Positions 1-5,190 are shown, numbered from the stretch's first letter. The stretch: 5,190 bases of DNA from Chlamydiota bacterium (GCA_021772165.1 JAJFMM010000222.1:1-5190), one strand, 5' to 3'. Made by a program: numbers and translations. Notes: generated from the letters alone by a model not told the origin.

Positions 1-178
1 GGGCGCCGGGTCCAGCGCCGATTTCGAGGATCGTATCTCCCTCTTCAGCCTCTACAGCGGTGGCGATTTTACGAATGATGTTGGCGTCGATCAGAAAATT
101 TTGAGAGAGAGATTTGAGCGGCTTCGCGTTGAGCTCGCTCAAAAAGGGAAAGAGATTCTTCGGGTGGGCTATGCTCAT
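1..178 (-). CDS. rsmA: 16S rRNA adenine dimethyltransferase RsmA/KsgA, N-terminal part (runs off window)
   Basis: RsmA (KsgA) is a cytoplasmic SAM-dependent enzyme. It adds two N6-methyl groups to each of two adjacent adenines in the 3'-terminal hairpin of 16S rRNA, a late checkpoint in small-subunit maturation. Only the first 59 codons are present; the gene continues beyond base 1. Reading from ATG at 178, the protein has the family signature KSLSQNFLID at about residues 22-31. The SAM-binding motif I, ILEIGAGPGA, is at about residues 50-59, right at the window edge. The 20-odd residues before the SQNFL block are slightly longer than in E. coli KsgA and look like what I recall of chlamydial KsgA. 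The start codon overlaps the stop of the upstream SurA-like gene in an ATGA (bases 175-178), which suggests translational coupling; the sequence just upstream (CACTGGA) is a weak ribosome-binding site. The family call is secure. The catalytic NLPY motif lies outside the window and cannot be checked. Confidence 0.95.
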   Translation of the reverse strand, partial: MSIAHPKNLFPFLSELNAKPLKSLSQNFLIDANIIRKIATAVEAEEGDTILEIGAGPGA

Positions 179-1221
179 TCCAGTGAAAAGGGCTGAAGAG
201 TGTCCGGGAGAGTTTCTTTGAGGTGTTCTTCGTCGAATCCGTAGTGCTTACGTAGCTTTACGAGATAATCTTCAGATTTTTTTGACATAGCTTTTTGTGT
301 GAGATCATTTTTTAGCTGCGGGGCCATTTCCACGAAAGGAGTTGCTGGGTGATCAACTTTGTCAGCGAGATGGAAAATTTTGTGGACCGGCTGCTGATTG
401 GAACGGTTTATTTGGGAAATAGGCTTGCTATAATCGCCTGTCGAGAGGTCTCTGAGCGCTGAGCGATGCGCGTCTGATAGATCGCAATCTTTGGCTACAA
501 ACTCATTAGAAACAGTCACGGCAGCGCCATCGTGGCTCTTTTCCCATTCTTTGAGATGCAGGGCGGCCGTTTCAAGGCTCTCTTGTGTTCTGGCGAGAAG
601 TTGGCAGACGTCTTGTGCAAGCTCCTCTCCGATCTGTTCTTCCTGATCGTCGGCGCGAAGCGTGATGACGCGATACTTCCATTCTTGATGAGGAGGATTT
701 TCTTTGAGGTAATCTTGGTAGGCAGCGCGGATTGTTTGAGGGCCGACTGATTGCAGCGCCTTGGAGCGTGCAAAAAACCACATCATTCTCTGTACGATCA
801 TCTCTTTTTTAACCATGCTCCACGCATCGTCATAAGAAAGGCCGACCTTTTCTAGCGTAAGGAGAATGCTTGGGCCGAAGCGCTCTTCCATCTCTTCGCG
901 AAGTTCTCCATCAGTGAGCTTGATCTCTCTCTCGTCTGCATCGGCTAAAATAAGTTCTGTATCGATCATTTCCATTAAAATGGAGCGCCAGCTAGCAGAA
1001 TAAAACTGAACGCGGGCCTGAGGAGAGTCGGCGAACTGCGGATAATTTTGATGGAGTAGCATATCCATTTTTTTCATAACGTCTACGACCGAGATGGCGT
1101 TGCCGTTCACCTTGGTTAGAATGCGGTTTTTTACCGATATCTGAGGGTCAGGTCTGGGAGAGTAGTTCATTTGAGCAAAGAGCGAAGTTGCAGTGCAGAG
1201 AAGCAGGGCCAAGATTTTCAT
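175..1221 (-). CDS. SurA N-domain-type periplasmic chaperone / peptidyl-prolyl isomerase-like protein
   Basis: This is a 348-residue protein probably exported to the periplasm. Residues 1-16 form a short type I signal peptide: Lys at position 2, a Leu/Ala-rich core, and likely cleavage at SLFA|Q. Residues about 33-150 match the SurA_N pattern: RILTKVNGNAISVVDV at the front, a helix with LILADADEREIKLTDGEL around 90-107, and MVKKEMIVQRMM at 136-147. Residues about 180-290 (WKYRVITLRAD ... GDYSKPIS ... VHKIFHL) have the strand and spacing pattern of a parvulin domain, but without a clear catalytic signature. The C-terminal helix (about 300-326) returns to the chaperone fold, as in SurA. SurA-type proteins guide unfolded outer-membrane proteins across the periplasm; that role is inferred here. 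It starts 7 bp after the rRNA methyltransferase gene and ends in an ATGA overlap with rsmA, so it sits in the middle of an operon. It could also be a PrsA/PpiD-like factor, and isomerase activity is doubtful. Confidence 0.8.
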   Translation of the reverse strand: MKILALLLCTATSLFAQMNYSPRPDPQISVKNRILTKVNGNAISVVDVMKKMDMLLHQNYPQFADSPQARVQFYSASWRSILMEMIDTELILADADEREIKLTDGELREEMEERFGPSILLTLEKVGLSYDDAWSMVKKEMIVQRMMWFFARSKALQSVGPQTIRAAYQDYLKENPPHQEWKYRVITLRADDQEEQIGEELAQDVCQLLARTQESLETAALHLKEWEKSHDGAAVTVSNEFVAKDCDLSDAHRSALRDLSTGDYSKPISQINRSNQQPVHKIFHLADKVDHPATPFVEMAPQLKNDLTQKAMSKKSEDYLVKLRKHYGFDEEHLKETLPDTLQPFSLE

Positions 1222-1228
1222 GATAGAC

Positions 1229-2386
1229 TCACATAGTTTGAGGACTGATTTTATCAGAAGTTAAGATTTTCTTGGAGAAGACTGCTGCGAAAAATCCATC
1301 TGGGCCATTGAAAGTGGGTAAAATAGAAAGAGGTTCTCCCTCAAGTTCGAGCGGTAGAGTCTTTAAAAAATAATCTACTTGTTCCTGGTTTTCTTTAGAA
1401 AATAGGCTGCAAGTTGCGTAAACTATCTTTCCGCCCGGCTTGACGTAGTCCGTGGCGAGGGCAAAAATTTCTCTTTGCTGCTGAATGAGGAGCTCGAGCA
1501 TGGTATCATCGGCTCTCCATTTCATATCGGGATTGCGGCGATAGGTGCCTGATCCGCTGCAAGGGACATCAGCCAAAACCCAATCGATCTTATTCTTAAG
1601 AGAAGAGAGCTGCTTGTGGCCGGGTTTTAAGAACTGTACATTCTGTATGCCGGCTCGGTTCATTCGTTTTTTTGCCTGCTGGAGAACCGTCTCTCGAACG
1701 TCGTGCAGATAAATCTGCCCTTTTCCCTGCATACGGGTTCCAAATGCAAGGGATTTCCCCCCGCTACCGCTACAGTAATCGAGAACGTGGTCTCCCGGAT
1801 TGGGCATGACGAGCTCGGCGACTCTCTGGCTGCCCTCATCTTGGATTTCAAACAGGCCATCTTTGAATTCGGGAAGTGAGGTCAAAGGCTCTCTTTTGGG
1901 GAAGCGGATCCCGAGCGCTGTTTCACAAGCCTCAGCGCCGAAACGTTTTTTCCAGGAAGCTAAAAGTTTATCTCTTGAGATTTTGAGAGGGTTGACGCGG
2001 ATCGTAACAGGCGCAGGCTCGTTTAGAGCGCGGCAGAGGGTCGCGGCCATTTTTTCGCCGTGTGAGTAGAGCACTTCGTCATAGAGCCATTTGCTGGCCC
2101 CCGAGCGCACCCATGCGGGAATGTCAGAGGGTAAACGATTGAAATCGAGTCTCTGATAGAGAAGAAAACGCTCTTCCCAGGAGCCGGGTTTGCCAAGTAA
2201 ATGATCTAAAAGGCCTTTCCAGCGGACAAGAGCATAAGCGGAATCTCCCAGAAAACGTCGATCGTGCGCACCAAGACTTTTTTTGGATTTGAAGAAATTC
2301 GCCAGGGATAGATCTAGAGGTTTTGTTTCAGCGTCAAAGCGTTGAAGAAAAGAAAAGAGATGTGTTTCGCGAAATTTTTTATGCAT
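1229..2386 (-). CDS. RsmB/NOP-family SAM-dependent rRNA (cytosine-5) methyltransferase
   Basis: This is a cytoplasmic RNA m5C methyltransferase of the RsmB/NOP2/Sun family, 385 residues from ATG at 2386. The N-terminal ~70 residues (LGAHDRRFLGDSAYALVRWKG at about 39-59) resemble the NusB-like RNA-binding domain of RsmB. A linker with PVTIRVNP (about 126-133) precedes the catalytic Rossmann domain. Motif I is VLDYCSGSGGKSLAF (about 201-215), motif IV is DVPCSGSG (Cys about 276), and motif VI is YATCSL (Cys about 326). The last two supply the paired cysteines, the TCS one being the nucleophile in this family. The C-terminus ends with the typical DGFFAAVFSK strand. The DYCxGxGGK motif I is closer to the RsmB-like subgroup I associate with alphaproteobacteria than to E. 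coli RsmB (LCAAPGGK), so the target base (C967 in E. coli) should not be assumed. An in-frame TTG at 2443 would add 19 residues, but those lack family similarity and overlap a candidate -35 box. First gene of a leftward operon. Confidence 0.9.
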   Translation of the reverse strand: MHKKFRETHLFSFLQRFDAETKPLDLSLANFFKSKKSLGAHDRRFLGDSAYALVRWKGLLDHLLGKPGSWEERFLLYQRLDFNRLPSDIPAWVRSGASKWLYDEVLYSHGEKMAATLCRALNEPAPVTIRVNPLKISRDKLLASWKKRFGAEACETALGIRFPKREPLTSLPEFKDGLFEIQDEGSQRVAELVMPNPGDHVLDYCSGSGGKSLAFGTRMQGKGQIYLHDVRETVLQQAKKRMNRAGIQNVQFLKPGHKQLSSLKNKIDWVLADVPCSGSGTYRRNPDMKWRADDTMLELLIQQQREIFALATDYVKPGGKIVYATCSLFSKENQEQVDYFLKTLPLELEGEPLSILPTFNGPDGFFAAVFSKKILTSDKISPQTM

Positions 2387-2412
2387 GATGCCCGATTCTT
2401 CAGAATTTTGGG

Positions 2413-2418
2413 TATAGT
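2413..2418 (+). promoter_or_regulatory. Possible -10 element for the rightward doxX-lnt unit
   Basis: TATAGT matches TATAAT at 5 of 6 positions and overlaps the -10 proposed for the opposite strand. No convincing -35 lies 16-18 bp upstream. A second option is TTGAAA (2451-2456) with CATAAA (2474-2479) at 17-bp spacing, which would start the transcript at or very near the ATG at 2486. The sequence does not decide between them. Confidence 0.2.
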
Positions 2419-2443
2419 TTAGATATCCTTCACTTAATTTCAA
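2416..2443 (-). promoter_or_regulatory. Candidate sigma-70-type promoter for the leftward methyltransferase/SurA-like/rsmA operon
   Basis: On the minus strand, TTGAAA (2443-2438) matches the -35 consensus TTGACA at 5 of 6 positions. It is followed after 16 bp by TAAACT (2421-2416), which matches TATAAT at 4 of 6. This would start transcription near 2405-2410, giving a leader of about 20-25 nt before the ATG at 2386. It is a prediction by eye only, and AT-rich DNA yields such matches by chance. Confidence 0.35.
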
Positions 2444-2480
2444 AGTCCATTTGAAAAAATAGACGCATTATTGCATAAAA

Positions 2481-2507
2481 AAAGCATGAAAATGCTTCGA
2501 ATGCTTT
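2481..2507 (+). repeat. Small inverted and direct repeat (AAAGCAT / ATGCTTT) over the DoxX-family start codon
   Basis: AAAGCAT (2481-2487) can pair with ATGCTT (2492-2497) across a GAAA loop, or with ATGCTTT (2501-2507) as a perfect 7-bp match with a larger loop. The two right arms are also direct repeats, AATGCTT at 2491 and 2500. The first ATG (2486) lies in the left arm and the second (2492) in a right arm, so the fold could affect start accessibility. The stems are short and AT-rich, so stability is modest. Confidence 0.4.
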
Positions 2508-2956
2508 CCATTTTTCTAGCAAGATTTTTTTTGAGCCTGGTGTTTCTTGCAGCGAGCTTCCAAAAACTCTTCTACTGGCAAGATGCGGAAAGAAATATAT
2601 TGAACGCTCTTTGCGATTGGCAGGCCTACGCAGGTTACGTACAATCGATGCAGGAGTGTATTGCTTTTCTGATGCCATGGAGTTCGGTTCTTCTGATTAT
2701 AGCGGTGATTTTAGAGCTATTCGGGAGCTTGATGATTCTTTTTGGCTATAAAGAAAAAATTGGGGCAGTGCTGCTTATAGTACTGCTCATTCCAGCTACG
2801 TTTATTTTCCATCCCTTCTGGTTTATGGAAGGTCATGCGTATGAGATTCAAAGTGCGATGTTTTTTAAAAACTTAGCTATTTTGGGCGGCCTGATGCTGA
2901 TTGCTCTTCATGGAGCAAAGACTAAAGATGAATCGGATTATTCGATGGGCATGTGA
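2486..2956 (+). CDS. DoxX-family four-helix inner-membrane protein
   Basis: This is a 156-residue integral membrane protein from ATG 2486. Four hydrophobic segments are visible, at about residues 7-27, 60-86, 92-110 and 122-142. The DoxX pattern is clear: an N-terminal LARFFLSLVFLAASFQKLF segment ending in a conserved lysine, a Glu-containing helix (ILELFGSLMILFGYKEKIGA), and the C-terminal FFKNLAILGGLMLIA motif typical of the family. DoxX-like proteins (MauE/DoxX superfamily) are associated with quinone or thiol redox chemistry in the membrane in some bacteria, but the role here is unknown. The gene ends in TGATG, sharing one base with the ATG of lnt, so the two are probably co-translated. 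Start choice is uncertain: TTG 2471, ATG 2486, ATG 2492 and ATG 2501 are all in frame. None has a good Shine-Dalgarno sequence, and the region is A-rich. I take ATG 2486 as the first ATG. Confidence 0.85.
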   Translation: MKMLRMLSIFLARFFLSLVFLAASFQKLFYWQDAERNILNALCDWQAYAGYVQSMQECIAFLMPWSSVLLIIAVILELFGSLMILFGYKEKIGAVLLIVLLIPATFIFHPFWFMEGHAYEIQSAMFFKNLAILGGLMLIALHGAKTKDESDYSMGM

Positions 2957-4635
2957 TGGGGATCTCCTCACTTTATTTTCTAGCCAGTTGGCTGATCGTA
3001 GCTTTTGGTCAGCCTGCCTGGATTCCTCTGTTCTCTCCCATTGCAGCTTCTTTGGGCTATGCTCTATTTTGGAAAAGCGCGCTTCGTTCAGATAGGCCCA
3101 TACTCTCGTCTCTGGTCTGGTTTGCTGCCGTGCAAGCCATTCATCTCTCGTGGATGACGGAAACCGAATACATGGGGCCTCTCATCTTGGTCGTTTACGC
3201 AGGGCTATTGCTTGCGATGGGACTCCAGTTTGCGCTACTGACCTGGTTAGTTTGTAAAATAAGGCCTCTAACGCTTCCTGCTTGTGCGGCATTGGCTGGC
3301 CTTTGGGTTCTTCTAGAGTGGAGTCGTCTCCTTCCCTGCACAGGCTTTACGTGGAATCCAGCAGGCCTTGCGCTGAGCACGTCTCACTTATCTCTTCAGC
3401 TCGCTTCCCTTTTTGGCGTCTATGGCCTCTCTTTCTGGGTGATCTTTGTCAATTTGACGGCACTTGCCGCATCAGAGAGACGCGTAAAAAAAGCGACAGT
3501 TGCGTGGATAGTAGCCGCTCTTTTCCCTTTTGCTTTCGGAGCTTTTCAGCTGGCGAGAGCTCCCCTCCATGAAGAGACCCTCTCGGCCATTCTCGTTCAA
3601 CCGGCGCTGCTTCCCAATGAGAGAGATTTTTTCCCCGAACATGCAGAAAAATGGGTCTCACCATTAGATCAGTGGGATCTGATTCTTGGCTTAATTGAAG
3701 AGAGTGCGGAGCAAAAAAACATCGACCTGATCGTTTTGCCAGAATGTGCGATTCCCTTTTCCGCGTATTGGGCGGTCTATCCGCTGGATATGATTGAGAT
3801 GCTCTGGACAATACAATTTGGCGCAGAAGCGAAACAGCGCGATTTCCCTCCATTGGGAGAGAAAAGCTCAAAGCAAGTGGATGGGCAGTGGCGTGTGAGC
3901 AATGCATTTTGGTTGCAGGCGCTTTCGAATCACTATGAGTGCGAAGTTGTCGCAGGCATGGATGATGAAGAGGGGAAAAAGCGCTATAATGCGGCCTTTC
4001 ACTTCCAGCCGCAAACCAAAGTAGTAGCGCGTTACGAAAAGCGCATTCTGGTTCCAGTCGGCGAATATGTTCCTTTGCGGCAATGGGCGGCTCTTTCGCA
4101 TTGGATTGGAGAGGAGTTTGGAATTAGCGAATCCTTTGATGCAGGCGAGGAAGCGAAGCTCTTTCATGGCCGCGTTCCGATGGGCGTTTCGATCTGCATG
4201 GAAGAGACCTACAGCTCCATTATCCGCGAGTCTTGTAATCAAGGCGCGAATCTTCTTGTTAATTTGACCAATGATGGCTGGTTTCCTCGCTCGCGCTTGG
4301 CTCGGCAGCATTTTGATCTCGGAATTCTTAGAGCCGTAGAAAATGGAGTGCCATCCCTCCGCGCGTGTTCCACCGGTGTGACGGGAGGCGTTGATTGCTT
4401 GGGTAGAGTCGTGGCCGTCAGCAAACCAGATAAAGCCTCTGCATTGCATCTGGATATTCCCATGGCAAAGATGCGTACGGGCTATTCACTTTGGGGAGAT
4501 AACGGAATTTTTATTATGTCAGGTATTTTTTTCGCTATTTCGATTTTCTCACAAATTTTTTCAGTGAAAAATAAAGGCATAGATAAATCATGCAAATTGC
4601 TCCGAGAAAAGGGTGAAAAAAAACTGAAAAAATAA
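2956..4635 (+). CDS. lnt: Apolipoprotein N-acyltransferase Lnt
   Basis: Lnt moves an acyl chain from phospholipid to the N-terminal S-diacylglyceryl cysteine of apolipoproteins in the inner membrane, the last step of lipoprotein maturation. The protein is 559 residues from ATG 2956; GTG 2953 is also possible and adds one residue (numbering below counts from GTG). Seven hydrophobic segments lie at about 5-200, including the signature EWSRLLPCTGFTWNPAG (122-138). A nitrilase-fold domain follows at about 210-505, and an eighth membrane helix at about 517-537. The Glu-Lys-Cys triad is visible: Glu264 in VLPECAIP, Lys363 in YEKRILVPVGEYVP (with Glu371), and Cys415 in SICMEE. NLTNDGWF and QHFDLGILRAVENG are further family blocks. 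Between Glu264 and the EVVAGMD strand there are about 35-40 more residues than I recall in E. coli Lnt. The cytoplasmic tail after the last helix is lysine-rich. The gene overlaps the DoxX-family gene by one base and precedes lpxC by 150 bp. Confidence 0.96.
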   Translation: MGISSLYFLASWLIVAFGQPAWIPLFSPIAASLGYALFWKSALRSDRPILSSLVWFAAVQAIHLSWMTETEYMGPLILVVYAGLLLAMGLQFALLTWLVCKIRPLTLPACAALAGLWVLLEWSRLLPCTGFTWNPAGLALSTSHLSLQLASLFGVYGLSFWVIFVNLTALAASERRVKKATVAWIVAALFPFAFGAFQLARAPLHEETLSAILVQPALLPNERDFFPEHAEKWVSPLDQWDLILGLIEESAEQKNIDLIVLPECAIPFSAYWAVYPLDMIEMLWTIQFGAEAKQRDFPPLGEKSSKQVDGQWRVSNAFWLQALSNHYECEVVAGMDDEEGKKRYNAAFHFQPQTKVVARYEKRILVPVGEYVPLRQWAALSHWIGEEFGISESFDAGEEAKLFHGRVPMGVSICMEETYSSIIRESCNQGANLLVNLTNDGWFPRSRLARQHFDLGILRAVENGVPSLRACSTGVTGGVDCLGRVVAVSKPDKASALHLDIPMAKMRTGYSLWGDNGIFIMSGIFFAISIFSQIFSVKNKGIDKSCKLLREKGEKKLKK

Positions 4636-4721
4636 CGGAAACTTTTAATCTCTTTAGGGACTCTTCTGCGGAAGGTACTTGATCGAAATAAAGTAGGTCG
4701 ATTAACTTTTCTGCTAAAGCT

Positions 4722-4745
4722 GCCTTGCCTCTCTCTGCGCAGGGC
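4722..4745 (+). other. GC-rich stem-loop in the lnt-lpxC spacer
   Basis: GCCTTGC (4722-4728) pairs with GCAGGGC (4739-4745) over seven positions with one T-G wobble, leaving a 10-nt loop of CT repeats. There is no following T-run, so it is not a standard intrinsic terminator. It sits 40 bp before the lpxC ATG and would be in the lpxC leader if transcription starts upstream. The rest of the 150-bp spacer (4636-4785) shows no gene. A weak TTGATC (4679-4684) / TTAACT (4702-4707) pair at 17-bp spacing is the best promoter I can find. Confidence 0.35.
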
Positions 4746-4761
4746 CCCTATCGAATAATGT

Positions 4762-4773
4762 GAGGCAGATTTG
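4762..4773 (+). promoter_or_regulatory. Possible Shine-Dalgarno (GAGG) plus alternative TTG start of lpxC
   Basis: GAGG (4762-4765) lies 5 nt before an in-frame TTG (4771-4773), which would add five residues (M-A-A-D-K) in front of the ATG at 4786. From the ATG itself the GAGG is 20 nt away, too far to act, and nothing SD-like stands closer. An in-frame TAA at 4756-4758 rules out any longer extension. This makes the TTG a serious alternative start. Confidence 0.35.
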
Positions 4774-4785
4774 GCCGCTGATAAG

Positions 4786-5190
4786 ATGCAAAAAACGCTC
4801 AAACGCGAATCAGTTCTTTCGGGCGTCGGTCTATTTACCGGAGAAAAAGTCTCGATCAAATTGCGTCCCGCTCCAATAGGAAGTGGGATTGTATTTGAAC
4901 GAACGGACCTCCCCGGCAGACCCAAAATCCCAGCAAAACTTGAATACGTACGCGACACGTTTCGTTCGACTCGACTCGCTTCAGATGCAGCAAGCCTTTT
5001 TATGGTGGAGCACCTTCTGTCAGCATTGAGCGCTTTTGAAATCGACAACGTTTGTATTGAGGTAGAAGGACCGGAGATTCCGGCGTGCGACGGCAGCGCA
5101 AGAGCGTTTGTCGAAATGCTCGAACACGCAGGAGTCTGTTCTCAGGACGAGCCAAAGCGCGTTCTGATCCTGGATAAACCCATTTTCTGG
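4786..5190 (+). CDS. lpxC: UDP-3-O-acyl-N-acetylglucosamine deacetylase LpxC, N-terminal part (runs off window)
   Basis: LpxC is the zinc-dependent cytoplasmic hydrolase that removes the N-acetyl group from UDP-3-O-acyl-GlcNAc, the committed step of lipid A synthesis. The first 135 codons are present, covering most of domain I and its end. Visible family features are QKTLKRESVLSGVGLFTGEKV at the N-terminus, DTFRSTRLA (57-65), and MVEHLLSAL (73-81), where His76 is the first zinc ligand and Glu75 the conserved acidic residue. IDNVCIEVEGPEIPACDGSA follows at 86-105. The remaining zinc ligands (HxxxD) and the other catalytic residues of domain II lie beyond the window. The start is uncertain: ATG 4786 lacks a nearby ribosome-binding site, while TTG 4771 has GAGG 5 nt upstream. 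The gene follows lnt on the same strand after 150 bp, an arrangement I recall from chlamydiae, where fabZ and lpxA would come next. Confidence 0.96.
   Translation, partial: MQKTLKRESVLSGVGLFTGEKVSIKLRPAPIGSGIVFERTDLPGRPKIPAKLEYVRDTFRSTRLASDAASLFMVEHLLSALSAFEIDNVCIEVEGPEIPACDGSARAFVEMLEHAGVCSQDEPKRVLILDKPIFW

Noticed and set aside
175..1221. Lipoprotein signal (Cys9 in LLLCT) in the SurA-like protein
   Set aside because: The cysteine is too close to the N-terminus and inside the hydrophobic core, without a proper lipobox. A type I cleavage site at SLFA|Q fits better.
2387..2443. 19-residue N-terminal extension of the methyltransferase from TTG 2443
   Set aside because: It needs a rare start codon, has no family similarity, and overlaps a candidate -35 box. 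ATG 2386 is just upstream of the NusB-like domain.
2430..2678. 82-codon minus-strand open frame overlapping the DoxX-family gene start
   Set aside because: It overlaps the conserved DoxX coding region on the other strand and shows no conserved pattern of its own. It would also run through the proposed divergent promoter.
3449..3907. 152-codon minus-strand open frame inside lnt
   Set aside because: Antisense shadow of lnt with no recognisable domain.
3868..4449. 193-codon minus-strand open frame inside lnt
   Set aside because: It is fully antisense to the nitrilase domain of Lnt, whose plus-strand motifs are unmistakable. No motif or ribosome-binding site supports it.
4663..4674. Hairpin CTTC-TGCG-GAAG after lnt as an intrinsic terminator
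   Set aside because: The stem is only 4-5 bp and is not followed by a T-run.
4771..4789. Sigma-54-like TGGC...TGC before lpxC
   Set aside because: The spacing between the GG and GC elements is wrong for a -24/-12 promoter.
4482..5048. 188-codon minus-strand open frame across the lnt end, the spacer and the lpxC start
   Set aside because: It lies antisense to two clearly conserved genes, its composition is Arg/Ser-rich as expected of a shadow frame, and no family motif is visible.

Overview
The window (roughly mid-40s percent GC by eye) looks like chromosomal housekeeping DNA from a Gram-negative, LPS-making bacterium. I think the most likely source is the phylum Chlamydiota, probably an environmental or 'chlamydia-like' lineage. 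Two things point that way. First, lnt lies directly upstream of lpxC, an order I recall from chlamydial genomes (lnt-lpxC-fabZ-lpxA). Second, the rsmA N-terminus carries a KSLSQNFLIDANIIRKI block that resembles what I remember of chlamydial KsgA. The assignment rests on memory and not on a search.

Left half, minus strand, read from 2386 down to 1. A three-gene unit is transcribed leftward: an RsmB/NOP-family rRNA m5C methyltransferase (1229-2386), a secreted SurA-N-type periplasmic folding factor (175-1221), and the first 59 codons of rsmA/ksgA (1-178, running off the window). The genes are separated by 7 bp and then overlap by 4 bp (ATGA), so they very probably form one operon. It joins ribosome maturation with outer-membrane protein folding; a surA-rsmA association is also known from the E. 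coli lptD-surA-pdxA-rsmA operon.

Centre (2387-2485). A divergent intergenic region of about 100 bp holds candidate promoters for both directions. It also holds a cluster of GCAT/ATGC words that form a small hairpin over the start of the rightward gene.

Right half, plus strand. A four-helix DoxX-family membrane protein (2486-2956) overlaps apolipoprotein N-acyltransferase lnt (2956-4635) at a TGATG stop/start. After a 150-bp spacer containing a GC-rich stem-loop comes the first 135 codons of lpxC (4786 onward, running off the window). Lnt completes lipoprotein maturation in the inner membrane and LpxC is the committed step of lipid A synthesis, so the right half is about envelope lipid assembly.

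I see no mobile element, CRISPR array, tRNA, rRNA or toxin/defence genes. I do not see evidence of an undescribed system here. The points worth a second look are start-site choices, translational coupling, a SurA-like protein with a poorly recognisable parvulin domain, an expanded Lnt nitrilase domain, and structure in the two intergenic regions.
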